Source: Mesorhizobium sp. Root102
GTDB lineage: Bacteria > Pseudomonadota > Alphaproteobacteria > Rhizobiales > Rhizobiaceae
Direction of reading: 5' to 3'
Assembly: GCF_001425625.1 (NCBI RefSeq)
Contig: NZ_LMCP01000001.1
Location: forward strand, 497,430 to 561,429
Length of the DNA: 64,000 nt
Position numbers and translations under genes: made by a program
Shown here: positions 1 through 10,459 of the stretch, one piece after another
Layout: every line of letters starts with the position of its first letter
Position numbering within the stretch: position 1 is the first letter of the stretch
Notes under the pieces: generated by a model
Database searches by the model: none
Seen by the model: only the letters and a program-made list of their open reading frames with translations
What the model was told of the DNA's origin: nothing

Positions 1-1973
<1,973 letters not shown>

Positions 1974-1992
1974 GTCCTGCTCCTCCTGACCA

Positions 1993-2607
1993 TCAGCTGT
2001 CGAAGAAGACCGTTTCCTTCTCCCCCTGGAGATGGATGTCGAAGACGTAGGTGTCGCCCTGGCGCTCGGCGATCAGCGTCGGCACGCGAACGCGGTGCTC
2101 TATGCGCGCCAGGATCGCATCCCCGGCATTGGCCTTTTCCTCATCGGAAAAATACAGCCGTGTGTGCAGGCCGAGATTGATGCCGCGGGCGACGATCCAG
2201 AGCGTGATGTGCGGCGCCATCAGGCGGCCATCGCTCGAAGGCACGCGGCCCGGCTTGATCGTCTCGAACGTGCACAGGCCCGTGTCCATGTCGGTCGGGC
2301 AACGGCCCCAGCCGAGAAAGTTCGGATCGGCGGCACCGCGCAGTTCTGCCGGCGAGTTGTAGAGCCCATCCGCATCCGCTTGCCAGATCTCGATCAACGC
2401 GTCCTTGAGCGGCGTACCGGTGCCGTCAAGCACCCGGATGCTCAGGCCGATGCGCTCGCCCTTGGTCTTGTCGTTGACCATCGTGGTGCCAAGGTCGGTC
2501 GGATAGACGCCACCGATGCCGCAGAAATTGGGCGTCAGCCCAATATGGACGTAGGGTCCGGCGGTCTGCGAGGGGCTCTCCCTGAGCCGGCCGAGCGACT
2601 GGGCCAT
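1993..2607 (-). CDS. pcaG: Protocatechuate 3,4-dioxygenase alpha subunit
   Basis: 204 aa alpha subunit of the non-haem Fe(III) intradiol dioxygenase that opens protocatechuate to 3-carboxy-cis,cis-muconate. The start is the ATG at 2607, giving [19 protein letters not shown], which fits the family N-terminus and overlaps the pcaH stop as TGATG. The frame stays open upstream inside pcaH, but that extension has no family resemblance. The intradiol fold is recognisable from the motif around residues 70-130 (NSPAELRGAADPNF, then TIKPGRVPSSDGR). As expected for the alpha chain, the iron-binding Tyr/His set seen in PcaH is incomplete. It works as a heteromer with PcaH. Confidence 0.95.
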   Translation of the reverse strand: MAQSLGRLRESPSQTAGPYVHIGLTPNFCGIGGVYPTDLGTTMVNDKTKGERIGLSIRVLDGTGTPLKDALIEIWQADADGLYNSPAELRGAADPNFLGWGRCPTDMDTGLCTFETIKPGRVPSSDGRLMAPHITLWIVARGINLGLHTRLYFSDEEKANAGDAILARIEHRVRVPTLIAERQGDTYVFDIHLQGEKETVFFDS

Positions 2608-3362
2608 CAATTGCCCTCCAGCCTGTTTTCGAACAGCGACGAACGCCGGCCGCGCAGCACGACGTCGAACTTGTAGGCGCGCGCGTCGAAGGGGATTGTC
2701 ACCTGCATGTCGAGCGTGGCGATGAGCGTTTCGATGGCTGCCTTGTCGGGGATGCCGCGCACGATCGGGCATTGCCAGATCAGCGGGTCACCCTCGAAAT
2801 ACATCTGCGTGATCAGCCGCTGCGCGAAGCCGTGTCCGAAGACCGAGAAATGGATGTGCGATGGCCGCCAGTCGTTCGGCCCGTTCGGCCAGGGATAGGG
2901 ACCGGGCTTGACGGTGCGAAAGGCATAGCCGCCGTCCTCGCCTGATATAGCGCGGCCACAGCCGCCAAAATTCGGGTCGAGCGGCGCCAGATAGCCGTCC
3001 TTCTTGTGGCGGTAGCGGCCGCCGGCATTGGCTTGCCAGAATTCGAGCAGCGCGCCGGGCACGCCAACGCCGCGTTCGTCGAGCACCCGCCCATAGACGA
3101 TGATGCGCTCGCCAATGGCGCTCTCGCCGGGTCTGGCGAAATTGTGGATCAGGTCGGCGTCGAGCTCGCCCAGCATGGCGTGACCGAAGACCGGGCCTGC
3201 AATCTCCGACAGCGTGTTGTCGAACGACAGCGGCGCCTTCTGCGGCGAACGCAGCACGGAGGTCTTGTAGTTCGGCGTCAGCGCCGGCGGATGCCAGGTC
3301 CGGTCGCGCTGGAAGAAGGCGCCGGTCTCGGGTCTCCGGTTCGAGCCGGACTTAGCGGGCAT
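2607..3362 (-). CDS. pcaH: Protocatechuate 3,4-dioxygenase beta subunit
   Basis: 251 aa iron-bearing beta subunit of protocatechuate 3,4-dioxygenase. Iron ligands visible by family alignment are Tyr117 (GRYRHKK), Tyr156 (GPYPWPNGP), His169 and His171 ([11 protein letters not shown]). The start is the ATG at 3362 ([17 protein letters not shown]); the longer open frame reaching 3575 is an out-of-family extension antisense-free but overlapping pcaC. The gene overlaps the end of pcaC by 11 bases and the start of pcaG by one, so the two subunits are translationally coupled. Confidence 0.95.
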   Translation of the reverse strand: MPAKSGSNRRPETGAFFQRDRTWHPPALTPNYKTSVLRSPQKAPLSFDNTLSEIAGPVFGHAMLGELDADLIHNFARPGESAIGERIIVYGRVLDERGVGVPGALLEFWQANAGGRYRHKKDGYLAPLDPNFGGCGRAISGEDGGYAFRTVKPGPYPWPNGPNDWRPSHIHFSVFGHGFAQRLITQMYFEGDPLIWQCPIVRGIPDKAAIETLIATLDMQVTIPFDARAYKFDVVLRGRRSSLFENRLEGN

Positions 3363-3759
3363 TCTGGCTTCCGTCCATTTCCGAAAATACGTCCTTGGCG
3401 ATCTTGAAGGCGCGGTTGGCGGCCGGCACGCCGGCATAGATGGCGACATGCAGGAACGCCTCGCAGATATCGTCGCGCGAAGCACCGGTGTTGACGGTGG
3501 CGCGCACATGCATGGCAACCTCCTCATCATGGCCGAGTGCGGCCAGCAGCGCCAGCGTGACGATCGAACGCTCACGCTTGGTGAAGCCCGGCCGTGCCCA
3601 CACGGTTCCCCAGGCCGCCTCGGTGATCAGCTCCTGGAAAGGCTGGTCGAAATCGGTCGCGGCGACCTCGGCCCGGTCGACATGGCGGTCGCCGAGCACC
3701 GAGCGCCGCACCGCGAGGCCGGTGCGATATCTGGCTGCGTTGCCGGGGACTTCATCCAT
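3352..3759 (-). CDS. pcaC: 4-carboxymuconolactone decarboxylase
   Basis: 135 aa member of the carboxymuconolactone decarboxylase / AhpD-like family. It decarboxylates 4-carboxymuconolactone to the beta-ketoadipate enol-lactone. The core contains [18 protein letters not shown] and the helix ending [13 protein letters not shown], both typical of PcaC. I chose the ATG at 3759 because a GGAG lies about nine bases upstream and the length then equals the family norm; a TTG at 3780 would add seven residues without an SD. It overlaps the pcaD stop by eight bases, so translation is coupled. Confidence 0.93.
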   Translation of the reverse strand: MDEVPGNAARYRTGLAVRRSVLGDRHVDRAEVAATDFDQPFQELITEAAWGTVWARPGFTKRERSIVTLALLAALGHDEEVAMHVRATVNTGASRDDICEAFLHVAIYAGVPAANRAFKIAKDVFSEMDGSQNAR

Positions 3760-4561
3760 GGGTTTCTGCTCCAGGGGCAAGCGATGCGATAAAACTGCGG
3801 ATCAGCGCGATCAGTGCTTCAGGCTGTTCGACGCAAGGAATGTGCCCTGCATCGGGAATGATCTCGAAGTGAGCGCCGGGGATCAGCTCGGCCAGCGAGC
3901 GGACGAGATCGGGAGGCGTCGAGCCATCCTGGTCGCCGGCGACGCAAAGCGTCGGCACCGCGATGTGACGTGCAGCATCGGTGAAATCCGCATCGCGAAC
4001 GGCCGCGCAAGTCCCAATGTAACCTGCAAGCGCTTGCCTCGTCATCATGTTCCGATAGCCGTCGAGCTCGGCCAGACGCGCCGCGTGGAAGGCGGGGGTG
4101 AACCACACTTTGAGCACGCCATCCGCAACGGCCTGGATGCCCTTGCTTTCGACCGTCGCGATGCGTGTGTTCCAGCTCTCTGTCGTGCCGATCTTGTGGG
4201 CCGTGTCGCACAGGATCAGGCCTTCGACAATTTCTGGGCGCCTGCGATAGCAGCCTTGTGCGATCAGACCTCCGACCGACAGACCGCACAGCACCACCTT
4301 GCTCAACCCGAAATGATCGATGAGGCCTAAGAGGTCATCGACATGATCGTCGATCGACCTGATGTCGCCGATATCGGATAGCCCGTGACCGCGCTTGTCA
4401 TAGACCAGAAGCGGCATTTCACCATCAAGCGCCGAGACAATTTCGTCCCAGATCCGAAAGTCGGTGCCGAGTGAATTGATGAATATGATTGGGCGCGCAT
4501 TGCCGGCCGCTGTGATGTGGCGATGATGCAGCGTGATGCCGCCTATGGTTACGAATGGCAC
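3752..4561 (-). CDS. pcaD: 3-oxoadipate enol-lactonase
   Basis: 269 aa alpha/beta hydrolase that opens beta-ketoadipate enol-lactone to 3-oxoadipate. The nucleophile is Ser95 in CGLSVGG; the acid is in the AGDQDG segment and the catalytic His in PDAGHIP near the C-terminus. The preferred start is GTG at 4561, which has a strong GGAGG nine bases upstream and gives the typical N-terminus VPFVTIGG. An in-frame ATG at 4585 would add eight residues but would place the SD inside the gene. First gene of the pcaDCHGB-pobA operon, divergent from pcaQ and preceded by the PcaQ box at 4632-4647. Confidence 0.93.
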   Translation of the reverse strand: MPFVTIGGITLHHRHITAAGNARPIIFINSLGTDFRIWDEIVSALDGEMPLLVYDKRGHGLSDIGDIRSIDDHVDDLLGLIDHFGLSKVVLCGLSVGGLIAQGCYRRRPEIVEGLILCDTAHKIGTTESWNTRIATVESKGIQAVADGVLKVWFTPAFHAARLAELDGYRNMMTRQALAGYIGTCAAVRDADFTDAARHIAVPTLCVAGDQDGSTPPDLVRSLAELIPGAHFEIIPDAGHIPCVEQPEALIALIRSFIASLAPGAETHG

Positions 4562-4605
4562 GATTTCGGTCCTCCGTCCCCACATTGCACAAGGCGTTTG
4601 GTTCG

Positions 4606-4622
4606 GTAAAATGATATTTTAC
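4606..4622. promoter_or_regulatory. 17-base perfect dyad in the pcaD/pcaQ promoter
   Basis: The sequence GTAAAATGATATTTTAC is a perfect inverted repeat with seven-base arms and a three-base centre. It sits nine bases from the PcaQ box, on the pcaD side. The same dyad with one arm mismatch occurs at the same distance from the PcaQ box in front of pcaM (5631-5647). It probably carries the activated pcaD promoter core, and its symmetry also suggests a protein-binding site. The role is inferred; the repeat and its conservation are direct observations. Confidence 0.6.
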
Positions 4623-4631
4623 GCCATTTCA

Positions 4632-4647
4632 TTAACTCAGGGGTTAT
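4632..4647 (-). promoter_or_regulatory. PcaQ-binding box of the pcaD promoter
   Basis: Read on the minus strand this is ATAACC-CCTG-AGTTAA, one mismatch from the ATAACC-N4-GGTTAA site described for PcaQ in Sinorhizobium meliloti. It ends only seven bases before the pcaQ ATG, so PcaQ bound here should activate pcaD leftwards and could also repress its own gene. It has a partner box at 5606-5621. Confidence 0.8.
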
Positions 4648-4654
4648 CAAATCC

Positions 4655-5572
4655 ATGTCCGAGAGCCGCATCCGGTTCCGCCACCTGCAGGCATTCTTGG
4701 AAGTTGCGCGACAAGGAAGCGTGGCGCGAGCGGCTGACTTGCTGCATGTCAGCCCGCCGGCGGTGACCAAGACATTGCGGGAACTGGAAGAGGCGCTGGG
4801 GGTGGCGGTGGTCGAGCGCGACGGCCGCGGCATCCGACTGACGCGCATCGGTGAAATCTTCCTTCGCCATGCCGGCACGGCGATCACGGCACTCAAGCAA
4901 GGCGTCGATTCCGTCCGCCAGGACGGAGCGGTCAACCGGCACCCGATCCGCATCGGCGCGCTGCCGACGGTGTCGGCTCGGGTGATGCCGCTTGCCATGA
5001 GCCTGTTCCTCAAGGAGGGTACCGGTGCGGCGATCAAGATCGTCACCGGCGAGAATGCGGTGCTGCTCGAACAGTTGCGCACCGGCGCGCTCGATCTCGT
5101 CGTCGGACGGTTGGCGGCGCCGGAAAACATGACCGGCTTCTTCTTCGAGCACCTCTACTCCGAACCGGTGCTGTTCGTGGTGCGGGCGGGACATCCGCTG
5201 CTCGATCCGGAACAGGATGTGTTCGCACGGCTCGACGAATTCCCGATGCTGATGCCGACGCGGGAATCGGTCATCCGCCCCTTCGTCGACCGCCTGTTCA
5301 TCACCAACGGCATGACGGCGCCGGCAACCGAGATCGAAACCGTCTCGGACTCCTTCGGCCGCGCCTTCCTGCGGCAAAGCAATGCCGTCTGGATCATTTC
5401 GGCCGGCGTCGTCGCCAACGAGCTGGGCAGCGGCGCCTTCGTTGCCTTGCCGGTCAACACCGAGGAAACCAAGGGACCGGTCGGCCTGACGATGCGGACC
5501 GATGCCGCGCCCTCGCCGGCCTTCTCCATCCTGCTGCAGACCGTCCGCGAAGCGGCAAGGCGGGGCAGCTAG
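4655..5572 (+). CDS. pcaQ: LysR-type activator of protocatechuate genes
   Basis: 305 aa LysR-family regulator. The N-terminal winged helix-turn-helix covers residues 5-65 (RHLQAFLEVARQGSVARAA, then LHVSPPAVTKTLREL) and the periplasmic-binding-like effector domain covers about 90-295. PcaQ proteins respond to protocatechuate-pathway metabolites and activate pcaDCHGB. Position between the divergent pcaD operon and the transporter gene pcaM, together with PcaQ-type boxes on both sides, makes the assignment strong. No clear SD precedes the ATG, and the PcaQ box ends seven bases upstream, consistent with low, autoregulated expression. Confidence 0.93.
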   Translation: MSESRIRFRHLQAFLEVARQGSVARAADLLHVSPPAVTKTLRELEEALGVAVVERDGRGIRLTRIGEIFLRHAGTAITALKQGVDSVRQDGAVNRHPIRIGALPTVSARVMPLAMSLFLKEGTGAAIKIVTGENAVLLEQLRTGALDLVVGRLAAPENMTGFFFEHLYSEPVLFVVRAGHPLLDPEQDVFARLDEFPMLMPTRESVIRPFVDRLFITNGMTAPATEIETVSDSFGRAFLRQSNAVWIISAGVVANELGSGAFVALPVNTEETKGPVGLTMRTDAAPSPAFSILLQTVREAARRGS

Positions 5573-5605
5573 GGCTAGAGATGGCCGCTGTCCGTCCCGA
5601 ATTTC

Positions 5606-5621
5606 CTAACCCAGGGGTTAA
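5606..5621 (+). promoter_or_regulatory. PcaQ-binding box of the pcaM promoter
   Basis: CTAACC-CAGG-GGTTAA differs in one base from the ATAACC-N4-GGTTAA PcaQ consensus. It lies about 80 bases upstream of the pcaM ATG and has the same orientation and spacing relative to its target gene as the pcaD box. In S. meliloti, PcaQ activates a protocatechuate-inducible ABC transporter beginning with pcaM, which supports the reading. Confidence 0.8.
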
Positions 5622-5630
5622 CGAAACACC

Positions 5631-5647
5631 GCAAAATATCATTTTAC
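5631..5647. promoter_or_regulatory. Second copy of the conserved dyad, pcaM promoter
   Basis: GCAAAATATCATTTTAC is the same dyad as at 4606-4622 with a single arm mismatch, nine bases downstream of the PcaQ box. The identity continues into CC(C/G)AACCAAACC beyond the dyad in both promoters. The conserved stretch therefore spans the box, spacer length, dyad and about ten more bases, and probably includes the promoter core of both PcaQ-activated operons. Confidence 0.6.
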
Positions 5648-5701
5648 CCAACCAAACCGCTGGTGCACTGTGGCGACTGAGGAGCACAGAGGGAGGAACG
5701 C

Positions 5702-7018
5702 ATGACTCACGCACCAGGCAGCAAATCCAGTATTCCAGGCATTTCGCGGCGCCAGTTCATCGCCACCTCGATCGCTGGCGGCGCGGCGCTCACGCTTGGC
5801 GGCCGCGGCGCCCTTGCCCAGGCCGGCGACACGCTCAAGGTTGGCTTCGTCAGCCCGCGCACCGGGCCGCTCGCCGGCTTCGGCCAAACCGACGGCTATG
5901 TGCTCGATCTCGCCCGCAAGGCGCTGGCCGGCGGCATTGAGATCGGCGGCAAGAAATACAGCGTGGAGATACTCGATCAGGATACGCAATCGGATCCCTC
6001 CCGCGCGGGCCAGCTGGCCAAGGACCTGATCAACAACCAGGCCATCGACCTGATGCTGGCGGTATCGACGCCGGAGGTGATCAATCCGGTGGCCGACGCC
6101 TGCGAGGCTGCCGGCGTGCCGTGCCTGTCGACGGTCATGCCGTGGGAGGCCTGGTATTTCGGCCGTGGCGCCAAGCCCGATGCGCCCTCGCCGTTCAAAT
6201 GGACCTATCATTTCGGCTTCGGCGTCGGCGAGTTCTTCAAGGCCTATATCTCGCAATGGAACCTGATCGAGACCAACAAGAAGGTCGGCGTCATGTATCC
6301 GAACGACGCCGACGGCAATGCCATCCGCGCCCACCTGGCGCCGCTGCTGGCCAAGCAAGGTTTCACCATTGTCGATCCCGGCGCCTATGAAACCGGCACC
6401 ACCGACTATTCCTCGCAGATCGCCCTGTTCAAGCAGGAAGGCGTCGAGATCTTCAACTCGTTCCCGATCCCGCCGGATTTCGCGGCGTTCTGGCGGCAGG
6501 CGGCGCAGCAGGGGCTGATCAAGCAGATCAAGATCTGCCAGGTCGCCAAGACTGGCCTCTTCCCGTCCGACATCGAGGCACTCGGCGATCTCGGCATGAA
6601 GATTTCGAGCGCCGCCTACTGGCACAAGGCCTTCCCCTACAAGTCGCCGCTGACCGGTGTTTCGGGCATCGAGCTGGCCGATGGCTACGAGGCGGCGAGC
6701 GGCAAGCAGTGGACGCAGCAGCTCGGTGCTTCGATGTCGCTGCTCGACGCCGGCTTCGAGGCGCTGAAGGCAAGCACGAACGCCAAGGACAAGGCCGCCG
6801 TGGCCAAGGCGCTTAGCACACTGAAAACCGAGACGATGGTCGGCAAGGTCGACTTCACCAGCGGGCCGGTGGCCAATGTGTCGCCCGGCCCGATTATCGG
6901 CACGCAGTGGGTCGCCGCCAAGGAAGGCAGCAAATTCCCGCTCGATTACGTCGTGACCGAGAACGCCACCGATCCGAAAGTGCCCGTCGAAGCCAAGCTT
7001 CTGCCTTACAACGGCTGA
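5702..7018 (+). CDS. pcaM: ABC importer substrate-binding protein for protocatechuate-type aromatic acids
   Basis: 438 aa periplasmic binding protein of the branched-chain amino-acid type (Peripla_BP_6). The N-terminus has a Tat-like signal, SRRQF at 15-19, a hydrophobic stretch and a likely cleavage after ALA near 39. A strong GGGAGG stands before the ATG. It heads an operon with two ATPases and two permeases and follows a PcaQ box. The matching S. meliloti system is a PcaQ-regulated, protocatechuate-inducible transporter whose binding protein is PcaM. The gene name rests on that synteny and promoter; the exact ligand (protocatechuate, 4-hydroxybenzoate or vanillate-like acids) cannot be read from sequence. 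Confidence 0.85.
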   Translation: MTHAPGSKSSIPGISRRQFIATSIAGGAALTLGGRGALAQAGDTLKVGFVSPRTGPLAGFGQTDGYVLDLARKALAGGIEIGGKKYSVEILDQDTQSDPSRAGQLAKDLINNQAIDLMLAVSTPEVINPVADACEAAGVPCLSTVMPWEAWYFGRGAKPDAPSPFKWTYHFGFGVGEFFKAYISQWNLIETNKKVGVMYPNDADGNAIRAHLAPLLAKQGFTIVDPGAYETGTTDYSSQIALFKQEGVEIFNSFPIPPDFAAFWRQAAQQGLIKQIKICQVAKTGLFPSDIEALGDLGMKISSAAYWHKAFPYKSPLTGVSGIELADGYEAASGKQWTQQLGASMSLLDAGFEALKASTNAKDKAAVAKALSTLKTETMVGKVDFTSGPVANVSPGPIIGTQWVAAKEGSKFPLDYVVTENATDPKVPVEAKLLPYNG

Positions 7019-7042
7019 TGGACCGCTGACGAGGATCGCCTG

Positions 7043-7783
7043 GTGACCCATCCGCAGCAACAGGCGATCCTCGCTGCCGCCGGTATCTGCAAGCGCTTCG
7101 GCGCGCTTGTGGTGCTGGATGCCGTCGATTTCAGCATGGCTGCCAACGAGGCTGTCGGCATCGTCGGCCCGAACGGCGCGGGCAAGACCACGCTGCTCAG
7201 CGTGCTGGCCGGCGCCTTTCCACCAAGCTCGGGTACGGTCACCTTCAAGGGTGGCGAGGTGACGCCGCTATCGGCGATGCAGCGCTGCCGGCTCGGCCTG
7301 GTGCGCACGCACCAGGTGCCGAAACCGTTCAGCGGCATGACCGCCTTCGAGAATGTCTTCGTCGCCGCTTCGCATGGCGCCGGCCTTGGCCGCGACGAGG
7401 CCTATGAGGAAGCACTCGGCTCCTTGAAACTGTGCGGCATGCTCGGCGTTGCCAACCGGCGCGCCGAAACGCTCGGCCTGCTCGACCGCAAGCGTCTGGA
7501 ACTGGCGCGCGCGCTTGCCGCAAGACCAACACTGCTTTTGCTGGACGAGATCGGCGGCGGGTTGACCGACGGTGAAGCCGGCGAACTCGTAGACACGATC
7601 AAGGAATTGCGCCGGCGCAAGATCGGCATCGTCTGGATCGAGCACATCGTCCATATTCTCCTGCAGGTGGCCGAGCGGCTGATCTGCATGGACGCCGGCA
7701 AGATCATCGCCGATGGCGATCCGCAAACGGTGATGGCCGACCCCGAGGTCGTGCGAGCCTATCTCGGCGGAGGCCCGAAATGA
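7043..7783 (+). CDS. LivG-type ABC ATPase of the pcaM transporter
   Basis: 246 aa ATP-binding subunit. Walker A GPNGAGKTT is near residue 44; Walker B is LLLLDEIGGG. The usual LSGGQ is replaced by LGLLDRKRLELARAL, a degenerate form common in the LivG branch. Translation begins at GTG 7043, with GAGG about eight bases before it, 24 bases after pcaM. It shares an ATGA overlap with the next ATPase gene. Expected to energise the importer on the cytoplasmic face. Homologues in S. meliloti carry pca transporter names, but I do not assign one of the letters. Confidence 0.88.
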   Translation: MTHPQQQAILAAAGICKRFGALVVLDAVDFSMAANEAVGIVGPNGAGKTTLLSVLAGAFPPSSGTVTFKGGEVTPLSAMQRCRLGLVRTHQVPKPFSGMTAFENVFVAASHGAGLGRDEAYEEALGSLKLCGMLGVANRRAETLGLLDRKRLELARALAARPTLLLLDEIGGGLTDGEAGELVDTIKELRRRKIGIVWIEHIVHILLQVAERLICMDAGKIIADGDPQTVMADPEVVRAYLGGGPK

Positions 7784-8508
7784 GCCTGCTTTCGGTCGAG
7801 AACCTGGTTGTGCGGCATGGCTTGCTGCAAGCGGTACGTGGTGTGAGTTTTACGATCGAACGCGGAGAAACGCTGGCACTGGTCGGCGCCAACGGCGCAG
7901 GCAAGACGACGCTGCTGAGGGCAATCGCCGGCGCGCATCACCCGGCGGCCGGCCGCGTGCTGCTCAGCGGTGCCGATCTCAGCAATGTGCCATCGCACAG
8001 GCGTGTCGGCATGGGCATTGCACTGGTGCCGGAGGGACGAAAACTGTTCGTGCAGATGACGGTCGAGGAGAACCTTCTGCTTGGCAAGACCGCCGGCCGG
8101 CCGGGCGACTGGAGCGTCGACAAGGTGCTGGAGATGTTCCCCAATCTGAAGCCGCGCCGCCATGCCAAGACGGGCCATCTGTCAGGCGGCGAGCAGCAGG
8201 CGACGGCGATCGGCCGCGCGCTGATGAGCAATCCCGACGTGCTTTTGCTCGACGAAGTCTCGCTCGGCCTGTCGCCGCTGATCGTCGACCGTGTCTATGC
8301 CGCACTGCAAGGGCTGATCGCTTCAGGCACGACCATCATCCTCGTCGAACAGGACCTCAACCGCGCCCTCGCGGTTTCCGACAGGGTTATCTGCATGCTC
8401 GAAGGGCGTGTCGCGCTCGAAGGGCCGAGCAAGGCAGTTTCGCGCGAGGATGTGACGAAGGCCTATTTCGGGCTGCACCGGAAAAGCCCCGGGAGCGTTC
8501 CCGCATGA
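7780..8508 (+). CDS. LivF-type ABC ATPase of the pcaM transporter
   Basis: 242 aa second ATPase of the importer. Walker A is GANGAGKTT near residue 35, the signature is LSGGEQQATAIGRAL, and Walker B is LLLLDEVSLGLSP, the last a LivF hallmark. It overlaps the preceding ATPase gene (ATGA) and the following permease gene (ATGA), so stoichiometry is set by translational coupling. Pairs with the LivG-like protein as a heterodimer. Confidence 0.9.
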   Translation: MSLLSVENLVVRHGLLQAVRGVSFTIERGETLALVGANGAGKTTLLRAIAGAHHPAAGRVLLSGADLSNVPSHRRVGMGIALVPEGRKLFVQMTVEENLLLGKTAGRPGDWSVDKVLEMFPNLKPRRHAKTGHLSGGEQQATAIGRALMSNPDVLLLDEVSLGLSPLIVDRVYAALQGLIASGTTIILVEQDLNRALAVSDRVICMLEGRVALEGPSKAVSREDVTKAYFGLHRKSPGSVPA

Positions 8509-9401
8509 GCAACCAGATCATCCAGGGCATCCTTCTCGGCGGCTACTACGCGCTGATCGCCTGCGGCCTGTCCTTCATGTTTTCGGTGATGCGCATCATC
8601 AACCTCGCCCATGGCAGCCTTGCCGTGTTCGCCGCCTTTGCCCTGTGGTGGCTCGCCGCGCGGTTCCACATCTCACCCTTTGTCGGCCTGCTCATCGTGC
8701 TGCCGCTGATGGCGGCGATCGGCTGGGTGCTGCAGCGCTTCCTGCTTGAACGCAGCGCGCGCGGCGGAGCCCTGCTGCCGATCCTGACGACGTTCGGCCT
8801 CGCCATCGTCATCGACAACCTGCTTTTCGAGCAGTTCGGCGCCGATACGCGTTCGCTGGCGCCCTATATCGGCAGCCTGTCCTATGATTCCTGGGAATGG
8901 CCGGGCAGCATCTATGTCGGCAAGCTCGCCGTGATCATGTTCGCCAGTGCCGTCATCCTGTTGGGTGGGCTGCAATTGTTCCTGACCCACACAAGGCTCG
9001 GACGCTCAATCCGCGCCACCTCGGAGGACCCGGATACAGCCGGCCTGGTCGGGGTCGACGCGCGCCGCGCCAATGCCATCGCCGCTTCCATCGCCATGGT
9101 CACGGTCGGCCTTGCCGGCGCATTCCTCGGCATGCGCTCCACCTTCGATCCCTATGCCGGCGCACCGCAACTGCTGTTCGCCTTCGAGGCGGCAGTCATC
9201 GGTGGCGCCGGGTCGCTGTGGGGAACGCTGATCGGCGGCATCGTGCTGGCGCTTGCGCAGACACTCGGCGCGCAGGTGCATCCGCAAGGTTTTCTGATCG
9301 GCGGCCATGTCGCATTCCTGATCGTGTTGTTCATTCGGCTCTCCACTTCGGGCCTCGGCCTGCGCGGCCTGCAGCGCTTGCCCACGAGGAAGCCAACATG
9401 A
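8505..9401 (+). CDS. LivH-type permease of the pcaM transporter
   Basis: 298 aa hydrophobic protein with about eight membrane segments, belonging to the branched-chain amino-acid permease family (LivH branch). The conserved MRIINLAHGSLAVFAAF near residue 27 and the GGAGSLWGTLIGG loop near 226 are typical. It overlaps both neighbours by four bases. It forms the inner-membrane channel together with the LivM-like protein encoded next. Confidence 0.9.
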   Translation: MSNQIIQGILLGGYYALIACGLSFMFSVMRIINLAHGSLAVFAAFALWWLAARFHISPFVGLLIVLPLMAAIGWVLQRFLLERSARGGALLPILTTFGLAIVIDNLLFEQFGADTRSLAPYIGSLSYDSWEWPGSIYVGKLAVIMFASAVILLGGLQLFLTHTRLGRSIRATSEDPDTAGLVGVDARRANAIAASIAMVTVGLAGAFLGMRSTFDPYAGAPQLLFAFEAAVIGGAGSLWGTLIGGIVLALAQTLGAQVHPQGFLIGGHVAFLIVLFIRLSTSGLGLRGLQRLPTRKPT

Positions 9402-10459
9402 GCGCCGTCTCGACCTCGCCAGTCATCGAGCGCGGCACGGCGACGTCGCGCATCGCCGCGATTGCGGTGGCTGTCATCATCGCGCTGCTTGCAGTTGCCC
9501 CGCACTTCCTGTCGGCCGGCGCGGTCGACCGGATCACGGCTTTGTTCATCTATGTGATCCTGGCGGCGATGTGGAACGCGCTGGCCGGCTTCGGCGGCCT
9601 GGTCTCGGTCGGCCAACAGGTGTTCTTCGGGCTCGGCGCCTATTTCGCCATCCGGCTGGCCGATGCCGGCATCAACCCGTTCCTCGCACTGTTCACCTCC
9701 GGAATTATTGTCGGCGCCGTCTCCTGGCCGCTCTCGCTGTTCATGCTGCGGCTGAGGAATGGCGAGTTCGCCATCGGCATGTGGGTGATCGCGGCGCTGA
9801 CGCATCTTCTGGTCAATCTCGACCGGTTGGTGCAGGGCGAAACCGGCACATCGCTGATCTCGCTCAATGTCTATGACGCGGGCGCCAGGCGGGCAGCGAT
9901 CTACTGGCTCGCGCTGGCGTCGATGACCGCCCTGCTCGCCATCCTGTTTGGCCTGCTGCGCGGCAGCACCGGTGCTGCGATCCGGGCGATCCGCGACAAT
10001 GAGGATGCCGCCGCGTCGGTCGGCGTGCGCGTCACCGGCACCAAGCGGCTGCTGTTCGTGCTTGCCGCCTTCGGCATCGGCATTGCCGGGGCGCTGTGGC
10101 TGGCGACCTCGATCACCTTTCAGCCGAAGACCTATTTCAATGTCCAGTGGACCGCCTACATGATCTTCATGGTGTTGGTCGGCGGCATCGGCACGTTCGA
10201 GGGCGCCATTCTGGGCGCGCTGGTGTTCTTCCTCATCGAGACGTGGTTCGGCGGCATCGGCGTCTGGTACCTGGTCGGGCTCGGCGCCACCGCCGTGCTG
10301 TTCTCGCTTTTCCTGCCGCGCGGCCTGTGGGGGACGATCGAGGAGCGTTTTGGGCTTCGCCTGCTGCCGGTCGGTTACCGCGTCAGGTTCCCAGCCGCCG
10401 CCGATGGCGATGCAATGCCTTCGCCACCGCAAGCCACACCATATCGGGAGAAGGCATGA
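9398..10459 (+). CDS. LivM-type permease of the pcaM transporter
   Basis: 353 aa permease with about nine to ten membrane segments (LivM branch). Start ATG 9398 (MSAVSTSPVIERG) overlaps the livH-like stop; the frame is open far upstream but only as a shadow of livH. The conserved AAMWNALAGFGGLVSVGQQVFFGLGAY-type region (residues about 48-75) and the cytoplasmic IRDNEDAAASVGV loop near 200 are visible. The stop overlaps the following SDR gene (ATGA), linking transport to a catabolic enzyme. Confidence 0.9.
   Translation: MSAVSTSPVIERGTATSRIAAIAVAVIIALLAVAPHFLSAGAVDRITALFIYVILAAMWNALAGFGGLVSVGQQVFFGLGAYFAIRLADAGINPFLALFTSGIIVGAVSWPLSLFMLRLRNGEFAIGMWVIAALTHLLVNLDRLVQGETGTSLISLNVYDAGARRAAIYWLALASMTALLAILFGLLRGSTGAAIRAIRDNEDAAASVGVRVTGTKRLLFVLAAFGIGIAGALWLATSITFQPKTYFNVQWTAYMIFMVLVGGIGTFEGAILGALVFFLIETWFGGIGVWYLVGLGATAVLFSLFLPRGLWGTIEERFGLRLLPVGYRVRFPAAADGDAMPSPPQATPYREKA

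Noticed and set aside
4561-4585. ATG 4585 as pcaD start
   Set aside because: The GGAGG SD lies between it and the GTG at 4561, which gives the normal family N-terminus.
5639-7060. 473-residue minus-strand frame opposite pcaM
   Set aside because: Shadow of pcaM: no family motif, Arg/Gly-rich composition typical of high-GC antisense frames, and no SD.
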